DNA of 64,000 nt from Desulfatibacillum aliphaticivorans DSM 15576 (GCF_000429905.1 NZ_AUCT01000017.1:111814-175813); one strand, 5' to 3'. Positions 35,635 to 45,391 are shown, counted from the first letter of the stretch. A program made the numbers and translations. The notes: generated from the sequence alone by a model not told the origin.

Positions 35635-36765
35635 TCAGGATAGGCGGTTTTTGTAATCCTGATAGGTGAATGCGCGCAAGACCTCAATTTCTCCGGTTTT
35701 TTTTCGGACGGCGATGGATGGAAGATTGATGCCGTTGAAGGTGTTGTTCTTCACCATGGTGTAATGGGCCATGTCATGGAATATGAGTTGGTCTCCGGGC
35801 TTAAGCTCAGCAGCGAAAGAATAGTCTCCTATCACATCCCCGGCCAGGCAGCTGGGGCCGGCCAGCCTGTACGTGACGGCCAGTTTGCCGGGGGCGCCCG
35901 CCCCCTCCACTTCCGGCCGGTAGGGCATTTCCAGGACGTCCGGCATGTGCGTGGCCGCCGATGCATCCAAAATGGCGATGGGCATCTGGTTGTGCACCAC
36001 GTCCAGGACGCTGGCGACCAGGACTCCCGTATTAAGCGCTACGGCCTCTCCCGGCTCCAGGTAAATCTCAACCCCGTATTTCTCCTTAAAGGCCTTGAGG
36101 GTCGAACACAGAAGCTCCACGTCGTAATCCCCGCGCGTGATATGATGCCCCCCGCCCATGTTGATCCATTCCATGGAGCTGATATATCTCCCGAACTTTT
36201 CTTCCACAATTTTTAAAGTTCGAGCCAGGGCGTCCGCCCCTTTTTCGCACAGGTTGTGGAAATGAAGCCCGGTGATCCCTTCCAGGTCTCCGTCCTGAAA
36301 ATTTTCCAGGGCGACCCCGAGCCGGGAGCAGGGGCCGCATGGGTCGTAAATGGCCGTCTCCACCTCCCGGTGCTCCGGGTTGATCCGCAGGCCGCACCGG
36401 ACGCCTTTTTTCAGAGCCGCGGCCAGGTATTTGTCCTTTTGGGAAAAGGAATTAAAAACCACATGGCCGCAACAGTCCAGCAGTTGGCCGAATTCCTCCG
36501 CCCGGTAAGCAGGCGCGCAAAGATGCACCTCGCCGCCGAACTCCTCGCGCCCCAAGCGGGCTTCGTTAAGGGAGCTGGCCGTCACGCCGGGAAGATACTG
36601 CCTGATCAAGGGAAAGACCCCGAACATGGCGAAGCCTTTCAAGGCCAGGAGAATTTTCACTCCGGCCTGCTTCTGAACCCGGTCCAGGATTCGGAGGTTG
36701 TTTTCCAGCAAGGCTTCATCAACCACATAGCACGGAGTTTGCTGGTCTTCGAGGTTGTATTTCAT
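35635..36765 (-). CDS. nspC: Carboxynorspermidine decarboxylase
   Basis: 376 residues from the ATG at 36765, 4 nt after GGAG. PLP-dependent decarboxylase of the alanine-racemase fold: LLALKGFAMFGVFPLIRQY contains the PLP Lys. Other blocks are NPEHREVE, EWINMGGGHHITRGDYDVE and YLEPGEAVALN, and the C-terminal CxxD-type site is in GPSCLAGDVIGDY. It decarboxylates carboxynorspermidine or carboxyspermidine to the polyamine. It lies 41 nt downstream of the dehydrogenase that makes its substrate. Confidence 0.93.
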   Translation of the reverse strand: MKYNLEDQQTPCYVVDEALLENNLRILDRVQKQAGVKILLALKGFAMFGVFPLIRQYLPGVTASSLNEARLGREEFGGEVHLCAPAYRAEEFGQLLDCCGHVVFNSFSQKDKYLAAALKKGVRCGLRINPEHREVETAIYDPCGPCSRLGVALENFQDGDLEGITGLHFHNLCEKGADALARTLKIVEEKFGRYISSMEWINMGGGHHITRGDYDVELLCSTLKAFKEKYGVEIYLEPGEAVALNTGVLVASVLDVVHNQMPIAILDASAATHMPDVLEMPYRPEVEGAGAPGKLAVTYRLAGPSCLAGDVIGDYSFAAELKPGDQLIFHDMAHYTMVKNNTFNGINLPSIAVRKKTGEIEVLRAFTYQDYKNRLS

Positions 36766-36806
36766 CATACTCCATTGGTCGCGCAAGCCTGGGCTCAAGT
36801 GACATC

Positions 36807-37982
36807 TTAAAGAAATTTTTCCGTCCAGGGCAGGCCGTGGATGTTCAGTTTTTCCATAAACGGGCTGGGGTCGAACTGCTCCATATTGAAAACGCCTTCC
36901 CCGCGCCAGACGCCGGTGACCATAAGCATGGCGCCGATCATGGCGGGAACCCCGGTGGTGTATGAAATAGCCTGGGCCTTTACTTCTTTATAAGCCTGGG
37001 CGTGGTCGCAGATGTTGTACACGTAATATTTTTGAGGCTGCCCGTCTTTGACGCCCTCGATCATGCAGCCGATGCACGTCTTGCCAGAATAGTTTTCGCC
37101 TAAAGAGCTTGGCTCGGGAAGCAGCGCCTTCAAAAATTTCAAAGGCACGATTTCATGGCCTTCGAATACCACCGGGTCGATGCGGGTCATGCCTACGTTT
37201 TCCAGGACCCTTAAATGGGTCAGGTATTCCTGGCCGAAAGTCATCCAGAACCGCATGCGTTTGATGTGGGGAATGTGTTTGGTCAGGGATTCCATTTCCT
37301 CGTGATACATCAAGTACATTTCCCGGGGGCCAATGCCGGGGAAATCAAAGGTCTTGTGCACGGACAAGGGATCGGTTTCCAGCCACCGGCCGTTTTCGAA
37401 ATATTTTCCCCTTTGAGTGATTTCGCGAATATTGATTTCCGGGTTGAAATTGGTGGCGAAAGGATGGCCGTGATCTCCGGCGTTGCAGTCCATGATGTCC
37501 ACGTAATGGATTTCGTCAAAATGCTCCTTGGCGGCATGGGCGCAAAACACATTGGTCACGCCGGGGTCGAATCCGCTGCCCAAAAGGGCCATGACGCCGG
37601 CCTCCCGGAACCTTTCCTGGTAGTCCCATTGCCACTTGTAGCAAAATTTGGCTTCGTCCGGCGGTTCGTAATTGGCGGTGTCCAGATAATCGGTCTTGGT
37701 TTCCAGGCACGCGTCCATAATATGCAAATCCTGGTAGGGGAGGGCGACGTTGACCACCAGGTCGGGCTTTATCTCCCGGATGAGGGCGGCCAGTTCCGGG
37801 ACGTTGTCCGCATCAACCTGTTCGGTGCGTATGGGCCTGTCTATTTGCGAGGCGATGGCGTCGCATTTTTCCAGGGTGCGGCTGGCCAGGGTAATGCGTT
37901 CAAAAACCTCAGGGACCTGGGCGCACTTATGGGTGACCACCCCGCCCACTCCGCCTGCTCCGATTATCAATACATTGGCCAT
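36807..37982 (-). CDS. Carboxynorspermidine/carboxyspermidine dehydrogenase (saccharopine-dehydrogenase family)
   Basis: 391 residues from the ATG at 37982 (MANVLIIGAGGVGGVVTHKC), with AAGGAGG upstream. The Rossmann GAGGVGG motif is at the N-terminus. Conserved family parts: VDADNVPELAALIREIKPDL, LDTANYEPPDEAKFCYKWQW, LLGSGFDPGVTNVFCAHA. It joins aspartate semialdehyde to diaminopropane or putrescine using NADPH. With nspC it forms the S-adenosylmethionine-independent polyamine route. Confidence 0.92.
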   Translation of the reverse strand: MANVLIIGAGGVGGVVTHKCAQVPEVFERITLASRTLEKCDAIASQIDRPIRTEQVDADNVPELAALIREIKPDLVVNVALPYQDLHIMDACLETKTDYLDTANYEPPDEAKFCYKWQWDYQERFREAGVMALLGSGFDPGVTNVFCAHAAKEHFDEIHYVDIMDCNAGDHGHPFATNFNPEINIREITQRGKYFENGRWLETDPLSVHKTFDFPGIGPREMYLMYHEEMESLTKHIPHIKRMRFWMTFGQEYLTHLRVLENVGMTRIDPVVFEGHEIVPLKFLKALLPEPSSLGENYSGKTCIGCMIEGVKDGQPQKYYVYNICDHAQAYKEVKAQAISYTTGVPAMIGAMLMVTGVWRGEGVFNMEQFDPSPFMEKLNIHGLPWTEKFL

Positions 37983-38112
37983 GTTATAGACCTCCTTGCA
38001 TGGTTGAAATGACTCCATGGGACGCTTGACTCCACCCGCAAATTTTTAAAATAAGACATTGGGGCGGCAGGGTCAAATCCCAAAAGCCCCTGATTGAGTT
38101 TTTTTTCCTCCT

Positions 38113-38175
38113 ATGATAAAAAAAATGATCAGGATGGGCTGGGTAATCTGGCCTTGCAGCCCTTTTCATCCTGAT
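38113..38175 (-). promoter_or_regulatory. Terminator-like hairpin upstream of the polyamine operon
   Basis: Perfect 9-bp arms ATCAGGATG (38128-38136) and CATCCTGAT (38167-38175), extended inside by GGCTG/CAGCC. On the minus strand the hairpin is followed by CATTTTTTTT, ~140 nt before the dehydrogenase start. It is either an attenuator for the polyamine genes or a stop for antisense transcripts from the divergent gene. Confidence 0.5.
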
Positions 38176-38186
38176 ACGGGGGGGAA

Positions 38187-39935
38187 ATGCACCACTATTC
38201 CGAGCACCGCCGAACTGCGCTGACTTTGCTTTTTCTGTGCTTTGTCGCCTGGGCGGCCCACTATAGCCTGTTAGGCCGGTTTTTACTTTACGAAGACGAT
38301 TACGCGGTCATGGGCCGCAGCCTGGACATGGACCTGGCGGCCCTGTGGGGGATTTTGCGCGCCCTCTGGCTGGAGTGCCCCATGGCAAGGCCGCTGCATT
38401 TCACCTTCGGACGCGTGTTCGCCTATCTGGGCTTTCAATTGGCCGGGCTTCAGGGCATGTACTGGATCGCCTGGGCGATCATTTGCTTCAACACCGTCCT
38501 TTTTTTCAGCCTCCTGAAAAAGATGGCCCCCGGCGCCGTGGCTTTTTTCGGGGCGCTCAGCTTTTTATTGTTTCCGGCGGACACAACCAAGCCCCTGCTG
38601 ACCCACGCTCTCATGATTCAACCGGGTGTGACATGCCTTCTGGGCGCCCTGTTGATTTATACGGGAAAGCGCCCCTGGCTGTCGTATGTCATTATCCTTG
38701 GCGCCTTGCTGAGCTACGAGCCCACGGCCTTGCCTTTTCTTGCGGCGCCTCTGCTGAAAAAGCCCTGGGACAGGCAAAGGATGAAGAAACTGGCCCATCA
38801 CATCCTGATTGTTTTTTCCCTTATGGCTTTGGCCGGGCTTGTCCGCCTTATGTTCCATGAGGCCAGAATGAATGATTTGGCCTCCGGCCATTTGCTGGAG
38901 GCGGCGGCCAAAGCTCTGGCTTCCATGGCCCTTGGGCCCCTCACCATTGTTTGGAGTTATGCCGCCCGGATGTTCGACGGCGCCTGGAGCGTCAGGCCGT
39001 GGGGAGCGATGATGGCGGGCTTGTTTCTGGTTATGGGAATCCCCCTTGCCATGGCCTTGCAACAGCCCGGCGTTCGCGCGCAAAACATCAATCCCCGGGT
39101 TGTGGGTTTTAAGATCAAGACGAGAATTCTTAATTTTTCCTTCCAAATCAACACAACCTATCATCACCGGGGCATTTTCAGGCTGTTGGTCACGGGAATG
39201 GCCATGAGGTTTTGCAGCTATTTATTGGCGTTTTCGTACTGGCCGCCCATGATAACGGCGGGCAGGGAAACCTGTGTGCATATCGCGGCGTCCGTAGGGT
39301 CTTCCATGGTTTTCGCCGCCGTGGCCTGGCTCTTCATGATCGTCTGCAAAGCCTACGAGGGGAGGTGGGGCGGCATATTGGCCCTTTGCGCCTATCTGTC
39401 GCTATTGGTTTGTTTTCACACCACGGTCCAGGATTCTTTTGCCAAAAGCGCCCAGGTGCAGCGTAGCTTCTGGAATCAAATCATTGCCTTGTGCCCGGAT
39501 TTGGAGGATGGGACCGTCATTCTCGTCCGGGAGGAAGGATTGCCGAAAACACAATATATCCGGTCCAATTTTTGGACGGATCGATTGATTTTGGAGTTGA
39601 TGTACGACTTTCCTTCTGATTGGAAGGAACCGCCCCGGTTGTACGTCATGGACTACCGGATTTCCCATAGTTTTCGGCAGGGGCCCAACGGCGAAATTTT
39701 ATGGGACCGCCCTGTCCCCCCTCCTGAAAACGTAAGGCCTTCCGTTTTGGAGCCCGGAAACGTGATTTTACTGGAAACGGAGGAGAGACGGCTTGTACGC
39801 CGCTTCGGCGCCGGCGCATTGGGGCCGGACCTGCAGGTGCAGTTAAGGACCCAAGGCGATGATTTGTTGAACGGCTTTTCCACACGCTCTTTGTTCGCCT
39901 TGATCTCGAATAAGCAAACCGGCAAGCCTAAGTAA
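38187..39935 (+). CDS. Multi-pass membrane protein, GT-C glycosyltransferase-like
   Basis: 582 residues with ~10 hydrophobic helices and a soluble C-terminal part (~440-582). The first outside loop has an acidic motif (LLYEDDYAVM, residues ~34-43), as in GT-C enzymes, which use it to bind a lipid-linked sugar and metal. The assignment is by layout only; no close family is recognised. The ribosome site is a G7 run (38178-38184) 2 nt before the ATG. No sugar-pathway neighbours. Confidence 0.7.
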   Translation: MHHYSEHRRTALTLLFLCFVAWAAHYSLLGRFLLYEDDYAVMGRSLDMDLAALWGILRALWLECPMARPLHFTFGRVFAYLGFQLAGLQGMYWIAWAIICFNTVLFFSLLKKMAPGAVAFFGALSFLLFPADTTKPLLTHALMIQPGVTCLLGALLIYTGKRPWLSYVIILGALLSYEPTALPFLAAPLLKKPWDRQRMKKLAHHILIVFSLMALAGLVRLMFHEARMNDLASGHLLEAAAKALASMALGPLTIVWSYAARMFDGAWSVRPWGAMMAGLFLVMGIPLAMALQQPGVRAQNINPRVVGFKIKTRILNFSFQINTTYHHRGIFRLLVTGMAMRFCSYLLAFSYWPPMITAGRETCVHIAASVGSSMVFAAVAWLFMIVCKAYEGRWGGILALCAYLSLLVCFHTTVQDSFAKSAQVQRSFWNQIIALCPDLEDGTVILVREEGLPKTQYIRSNFWTDRLILELMYDFPSDWKEPPRLYVMDYRISHSFRQGPNGEILWDRPVPPPENVRPSVLEPGNVILLETEERRLVRRFGAGALGPDLQVQLRTQGDDLLNGFSTRSLFALISNKQTGKPK

Positions 39936-40091
39936 AACCCGCCTTGTTGCGGCGCTTTTCGCGCATACACATTATCCGTGCAAAAAACTCAAATTTGTGT
40001 TGAAATGCGTCTGAATTCTGTCTGAAACACAGAGAAGAGACGCCACGGCGCCGCTTTTGTTTTTAAATGCGCGACAATGCGGAGAATAGCG

Positions 40092-40469
40092 ATGAAAGAG
40101 CAAATATCCACGGGCAAGGCCCCGGCCGCCATCGGGCCGTATTCCCAGGCAATCAAATGCAACGGGCTGGTTTTCGTCTCCGGCCAGTTGGCCATCGACC
40201 CGGAATCCGGCGAGGTGAAAGGGGACGTGAAAGAGCAGACAAAAACCGTGCTGGCCAATCTGAGCGCCATCCTGGAGGCTGCGGGAACCGGCTTGGCAAA
40301 CGTCTTGAAAACCACAGTGTACCTGGACGACATCGGCGACTTCGCCGCCATGAACGAGGTGTACGCAACCTTTTTTACGGATGCGCCTCCGGCCAGGGCG
40401 GCCTTTGAGGTCGCCAAGCTGCCCAAAAACGCGCTGGTGGAAATCGAGGCTGTGGCGGCTGCGGAATAG
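40092..40469 (+). CDS. ridA: RidA-family enamine/imine deaminase
   Basis: 125 residues from the ATG at 40092, GGAG 7 nt upstream. Conserved: APAAIGPYSQAIKCNGLVFV, SGQLAIDPESGE, TVYLDDIGDFAAMNEVYATF and PPARAAFEVAKLPKNALVEI, including the Arg and Glu of the active-site cleft. It destroys reactive enamines released by PLP enzymes such as threonine dehydratase. Convergent with the acylase gene. Confidence 0.93.
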   Translation: MKEQISTGKAPAAIGPYSQAIKCNGLVFVSGQLAIDPESGEVKGDVKEQTKTVLANLSAILEAAGTGLANVLKTTVYLDDIGDFAAMNEVYATFFTDAPPARAAFEVAKLPKNALVEIEAVAAAE

Positions 40470-40487
40470 CTTGAAAATTGTCTTCCA

Positions 40488-42884
40488 TCAGATAGGGTTA
40501 AGCGTAAGAATCTGGGCCAGGGATTTGGCGTCCGTGTAATGCATGGGCGCCTGCCTGCCTTCCGCCCACAACTGGGCCTGGTTGGCGTAATAGGGGCTCA
40601 GGTAATGGCCGGACTGCCCGGGCGGGCTGACGATGGTGGCTTTGTCGCCCCGGCTGAAATCCACTGCCATGCGGATTACGCCTCCGGACCTCATGCGAAA
40701 GGGATTCTCGGGATCCCAATCCCAAAAGCCGGAATTGATGGTGTGATGGGAGCCCTGGGTGGGGATGGGCTTGAGATTGAGCATGGGGAGTTTGGAGCCC
40801 AAGGGGTGATTGAAGTGCATCTGGTGCACCCGGCCCCACTGCCACTGAGCGGGATCGTCGCCAAGCAGATCTTCCAAAACTTCCTTGGTTTGCTTCAGGC
40901 TCCTTATAACAATGTCGTTTCTGTTTTCCTTCACGGTCGGCGTGCCTGCATCGTCAAAAAAAGCGTGGTCCGGGTCGTGCAGGATTTTGGTCAAAGCCAG
41001 GTCCGGAACATAATAAAGGTAGGGCTGGGACAATTCCTCGGACCAAATCTGATCCCCCACTTCGTCGCGTAGCGTGTTTTCCATCATTTTATAATAGAAC
41101 ACATTGAACACCGTCGCCGCGCAGCTATCTACATTGACGCCGCAATTCCAGGCTTTAATCAGATCCCGGCACTCATTTACGCCTTCGGCATTTTCGCACG
41201 CTTCAAGCACGAGAGGCTTCCACCTTTTGGCCACCACGGAAATCGTATCGGTCTGCATTTCCATGATTTTCGACTGATCCACCTTTTGATCGCCCAGCTC
41301 CCTGATGATTTCGTCGAATCGGATGGCCCGTTCAAACAAATAATAGTTGGTCAGGTGATAAGGCGCGTTGCCGGGTTCGTTGTTGAATGAGGCGGTGTAG
41401 CCTTTTTCCGGGTTGTAGTCGAAGGGGAGCTTTTCAAAGGGGATAAACCCCGTCCACTCATGCCGGCCGGTCCAGCCGGGGACGGGCAGGGCGCCGCCGC
41501 CTGATTTACGGATGGGGGGGCTGGCTGTGAACTGCCAGCCGATGTTCCCGTTTTTATCCGCATAACCCAGGTTGAGGTTCATGGTCTTGACGTTGGACAG
41601 GGCCTGCCTGAACTCGTCAAAATTGGAAGCCCGGTTCATGGCCAGCAAGCCGTGGATGTCCCATGGCTTTTCAATGTTCAGGGCGGCCCATTGCATGGCG
41701 CAGTTTTCGGGCGCCAAGGGCATAACCTCGGAGATGATAGGCCCGTGCCGGGAAACTTTTATCTCCAGGGGGAGCTCTTTGAATTCATCCTCGTCTTTCA
41801 CCCTGATGGTTTCCGAGATCAGGGCGAAGTCCTTGTATCCGTCTTCCGTCAGATACTGCCCCGGTTCGTCCGGGTTGGTTTTTTCGATAAAGTAATCCAG
41901 CTCATCGCCCCGGCCGTTGACTGCGCTCCAGGCGATGTCGCCGTTAAATCCCAAGGGGCCGATGCCGGGGCAGCCCGGCAGGGCGCCGCCCATGACGTTA
42001 TAGTCCCCGCCGTTAAGATGCATGATGTAAAACAAGGCGGGGAGGGTGGGCTCCAGGTCCGGGCTTCCTGCAAACAGGGGCTTGCCGGACTTTGTCCAGC
42101 TTCCTGAAAAAATCATCCAATTGCTTGCTGGAATTTCCATGTCAAAAAAATCGTTGATCCCCGGGCCTTTCCTTGAGGAAGCGTCGGTCAACATGGCCTC
42201 CTGAGGGCCTTGATCAAAACTCGCCGGCTTGGCGCCGGTAAGGGTGGGCGCAAACTCGGGATAGGACGGAATAAGGGCCGCTAAAACCTCCTCGCCGGCC
42301 TTTTGGCCGATTTGATGCAGCACCAGGTCGATTTTTTTGGAGCGGGTGAGGCTGTAGGACATTAAAAGGGTTATGACGACGCTGTCTTCCGGCGTCCATT
42401 CTTGAGGCCGGGCGCCCAAAAAGAGATACTCCCGGGGCAGGTATTCGACGGTTTCAATATAGGCGTTGACGCCTCGTGTATAGTCCAGAATGGCCTGGGC
42501 GGTGCGGGGAGGCAGGCTGTCCATGACCTCCTGGGCTCTCCGGTAAAAGCCCACGGTGCGAAGGAATTTGTCCTTTTCCAGGGTGACTTCTCCCAAAACT
42601 GAGGACAACTCCCCCCGGCCGGCCAGACGGGCCAGATCCATTTGGAACAACCGCTCCCGGGCGGTTAAATATCCTTGGGCGAAAAAAAGGTCTTGTTCGT
42701 TTTTTGCAAAAACATGAGGAATGCCGAACTCATCCGTGTGGACTTCCACCGGCTCTGATAAGCCTTCGAGGCTGAGGCCGCCGGCGTACTCGGGCAGCGC
42801 TATTCGAAAAAACAGGTGATAAAGGGGCGGCGCAGCCAAAACCAGTATTACCAGTCCGAACAAGAGATATTTTACGGTCTTCAT
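40488..42884 (-). CDS. Penicillin acylase-family (S45) N-terminal nucleophile hydrolase
   Basis: 798 residues, with signal/anchor helix at ~5-28. Family blocks: VEVHTDEFGIPHVFAKNEQD, FFAQGYLTARERLFQMDLAR, GRGELS. The self-cleaving site is at Ser254 in EIPASNWMIFSG, which would become the N-terminal nucleophile of the beta chain. Later GPLGFNGDIAWSAVNG and HGPIISEV match the beta chain. Located in the periplasm. S45 enzymes hydrolyse amides such as penicillin G or acyl-homoserine lactones; the substrate here cannot be told. It is 64 nt downstream of a TetR gene. Confidence 0.9.
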   Translation of the reverse strand: MKTVKYLLFGLVILVLAAPPLYHLFFRIALPEYAGGLSLEGLSEPVEVHTDEFGIPHVFAKNEQDLFFAQGYLTARERLFQMDLARLAGRGELSSVLGEVTLEKDKFLRTVGFYRRAQEVMDSLPPRTAQAILDYTRGVNAYIETVEYLPREYLFLGARPQEWTPEDSVVITLLMSYSLTRSKKIDLVLHQIGQKAGEEVLAALIPSYPEFAPTLTGAKPASFDQGPQEAMLTDASSRKGPGINDFFDMEIPASNWMIFSGSWTKSGKPLFAGSPDLEPTLPALFYIMHLNGGDYNVMGGALPGCPGIGPLGFNGDIAWSAVNGRGDELDYFIEKTNPDEPGQYLTEDGYKDFALISETIRVKDEDEFKELPLEIKVSRHGPIISEVMPLAPENCAMQWAALNIEKPWDIHGLLAMNRASNFDEFRQALSNVKTMNLNLGYADKNGNIGWQFTASPPIRKSGGGALPVPGWTGRHEWTGFIPFEKLPFDYNPEKGYTASFNNEPGNAPYHLTNYYLFERAIRFDEIIRELGDQKVDQSKIMEMQTDTISVVAKRWKPLVLEACENAEGVNECRDLIKAWNCGVNVDSCAATVFNVFYYKMMENTLRDEVGDQIWSEELSQPYLYYVPDLALTKILHDPDHAFFDDAGTPTVKENRNDIVIRSLKQTKEVLEDLLGDDPAQWQWGRVHQMHFNHPLGSKLPMLNLKPIPTQGSHHTINSGFWDWDPENPFRMRSGGVIRMAVDFSRGDKATIVSPPGQSGHYLSPYYANQAQLWAEGRQAPMHYTDAKSLAQILTLNPI

Positions 42885-42948
42885 GCTTTACTCCAAACGC
42901 TGCCGAGTCTTGCCTGATGCGCCTTCGCCTGTGCAAACCGCCGTCCCG

Positions 42949-43611
42949 TCACTGTTCCTTCAACTCCCGCAGGAGATCCAACGCTTTTTTCTGCCGCACC
43001 GGATCGCGCACAAAGGTGTGGATGATGGTCAGGATATTGTAGCGCCCCTGCACCACCAGATCCCGGTCGCTTAATTCCCCCTCAGCCCACAGTGCGGCCA
43101 CGGAAAAATAATTGCGGTACATCAGGATGGCTGCGGTTTCCAAATCCACGTCGCCCCAAAGAAGCTCCTTGTCCACTGCGGTGTTGAGAGTGTTCAGGAA
43201 TTTTTGCGTACGACGCTGGTGCATTTCGTGGGCCGCGCCCGACCCCATGCGATGAAGCGACGCACTGGCCTGGATGGCGGGCTTGAGCAATTTTTGATTG
43301 TCAAAAAACACCTTTTCCATCGCTCTCAGCAATATGATGTAGTACGAAGGCTGCCATTCTCCTTCGCACATGGCCCGCTCCACATCGTCCAGGGCTTTTT
43401 CAATACCCTCCGTGCCCTGTTCGAAAATGGCCAGAACCACGTTTTCCTTAGCGCCGAACAGATTATAGATGGTCCGTAAAGCCAGGCCCGACTCCTGGGC
43501 CAGCTTGCGCATGGAAAGCGCTTCCATGCCTTCGTTCAAGATAAGGGACCGGGCGGCCTCCAGAATGCGCTTTCGATTGATTTCCGGACTGGATAATCCT
43601 TGATTTGACAT
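42949..43611 (-). CDS. TetR-family transcriptional regulator
   Basis: 220 residues. N-terminal HTH: RKRILEAARSLILNEGMEAL, then ESGLALRTIYNLFGAKENVV. The C-terminal half is helical with no recognisable ligand family. It is first in a two-gene unit with the S45 acylase and probably controls it. The upstream 160 bp contain an imperfect dyad around ATCAGCTTAAGATCTTGAT (~43625-43643). Confidence 0.88.
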   Translation of the reverse strand: MSNQGLSSPEINRKRILEAARSLILNEGMEALSMRKLAQESGLALRTIYNLFGAKENVVLAIFEQGTEGIEKALDDVERAMCEGEWQPSYYIILLRAMEKVFFDNQKLLKPAIQASASLHRMGSGAAHEMHQRRTQKFLNTLNTAVDKELLWGDVDLETAAILMYRNYFSVAALWAEGELSDRDLVVQGRYNILTIIHTFVRDPVRQKKALDLLRELKEQ

Positions 43612-43771
43612 GGTATTTCCTAAAATCAGCTTAAGATCTTGATAGGTTACAACGGTATGACAGCGCCCTTCCGCTGGTCAACCAATATTTCGCCGAAAGA
43701 CGCCGACCGACCCAGCAATATCAAGAATAAGGATAAAAATCAAAAAAAGCCTGATTTTGGGCTGTCTATGC

Positions 43772-45391
43772 TTAATCTGCAGTTTGCTGCAAAATATACA
43801 ACGCATCTTCCAGGCCGATTTGAACGCCGGAGAGAGGCCTGGCGTCCACGCAACCTCCGATTTCCGGAGTTAAACCAGCCAAGACTTGCAGCGCAATCAC
43901 CGCATCAGCCAAATCAGGTCCGCCGCTACAGTTGAAATTACAGGGCTTTAAATCCATTTCAACGTCTACGCGGGCGGCATCCCCCTCTTGAACAATAATC
44001 CCTGTAATTGTCTTGGTTGCGTACCCGTCCGCGGAAAAAGTCAAGGTATAGGGCTCCTCGCTGGGCAGGAGAATGCGATGGTAGTCGCCTACGTCAGGGT
44101 CTGTATAGGCTTTAAAATCCGACTCCCAGGAATCGCTCTTTGCTGTGACTGTCGCCGTGATGGGCAAGCCCGTTTCTTTGTCCGTCACCACACCCCGCAC
44201 CCCTTTGAGCGCCCAGCCCATGTACGCCAACAGGGAAGCGCGGTTGTCGTTCCAAAGGCCGTCCATGTAGGAATAAGGAGGTGTTTTGATGTTGCTCAAT
44301 TCCAGGGTGATTTCCATACAACCCATCCATACATAGTTCCAGTCCTGCATGCCTCCGTAGGCGGTGTACCAGTCCGCGCCGTTGGTGATGCCCTGGGTGA
44401 ACTCTCCATTGTACATTGGCAAGTTCAGGGTGGAGTAGGTCAGAGACATGTCTATAAACAAGTCGTCGTCATCGCACGCCGTGTAAACATAATCGCCTGA
44501 CGAATTGCTGTCGTAGGGATAATTGGCCACCAGGGCGCCGCCATGTATGTTGGCGGATAGAGTGGAGGACTGCCCGAAAGCCCAGGTCATAATGCGCTGG
44601 ACTTCAATAGGACGGGGGTCTCCGCTGTAATTAACCAGTGTGTTTGCCGGGTCGTCAATTCGATCCGGGAAATTGCGGTTAAGGTCGTAACCAATGCCTT
44701 GCATATTATATCTTTGGTTGGCTGCGTATCCGTCCGGATTCATCAAGGGCATGATCCAGATTTCCATCTCATCAATCAACTTGGTTATATCGGCGTCCGT
44801 TCCATAGTTGTTTAGCATGTGGTCGATCAGCCGGAGCATGAGGTCCGTGCCGATTTTTTCATCCCCATGCATGGTGGAGATATACTTAAACTCCGGCTCG
44901 TCCTCTTCCACATCCACATTGTCGGAGATTTTCAGAAACAGCAGCTTGCGGCCTTGGTAAGAGTCGCCTATATCCACGACCTTGCATAGGGCTGGATAAT
45001 TGTTTTCAAAGGTATTCAGCGCGGAAACAATATCATCATAGTCCGGGTAGTCGGTGTAATCCGGGGCGTCCAGGCCCTGGTCTTTTCGCGTTTCTAGAAC
45101 GACTCTTTGGGCTGTATATCCCAAATCCAAAATGCTTTGAAACTGGGCGCCGCTCACATAGGCCCAGACAGTCGTCCCGTTTCGATTGGTAACGTTGACG
45201 CCGCTTTTCGTCAACCGGGAGGCCTGGGCTTTGGAAATATCCGTAATCTTGATTTCAAAGACGGGTTCCATATCGGCTGCGTTAGCGCGGCTTGGAAGAG
45301 CGAAAGATGCTGCAGACGCCAGAACGGCTGTTAAAACAAAAAATAAAAAAAAGCGGCAAAGCCGTTTATGGAGAAAGCGGGGCTTATTCAT
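43772..45391 (-). CDS. Secreted M14 zinc carboxypeptidase with regulatory-like and dockerin-like C-terminus
   Basis: 539 residues from the ATG at 45391 (MNKPRFLHKRLCRFFLFFVL), signal peptide ending near RANA. M14 zinc ligands: H-x2-E in STMHGDEKIGTD and a later His in SANIHGGALVANYPYD; the catalytic Glu is in EITLELSNIKTP. Next is a carboxypeptidase-regulatory-like beta domain (GVRGVVTDKETGLPITATVT). The last ~55 residues (GPDLADAVIALQVLAGL, then IGLEDALYILQQTAD) look like a paired dockerin-type repeat with several calcium ligands missing. Exported peptidase; the tail may anchor or dock it. Confidence 0.87.
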   Translation of the reverse strand: MNKPRFLHKRLCRFFLFFVLTAVLASAASFALPSRANAADMEPVFEIKITDISKAQASRLTKSGVNVTNRNGTTVWAYVSGAQFQSILDLGYTAQRVVLETRKDQGLDAPDYTDYPDYDDIVSALNTFENNYPALCKVVDIGDSYQGRKLLFLKISDNVDVEEDEPEFKYISTMHGDEKIGTDLMLRLIDHMLNNYGTDADITKLIDEMEIWIMPLMNPDGYAANQRYNMQGIGYDLNRNFPDRIDDPANTLVNYSGDPRPIEVQRIMTWAFGQSSTLSANIHGGALVANYPYDSNSSGDYVYTACDDDDLFIDMSLTYSTLNLPMYNGEFTQGITNGADWYTAYGGMQDWNYVWMGCMEITLELSNIKTPPYSYMDGLWNDNRASLLAYMGWALKGVRGVVTDKETGLPITATVTAKSDSWESDFKAYTDPDVGDYHRILLPSEEPYTLTFSADGYATKTITGIIVQEGDAARVDVEMDLKPCNFNCSGGPDLADAVIALQVLAGLTPEIGGCVDARPLSGVQIGLEDALYILQQTAD

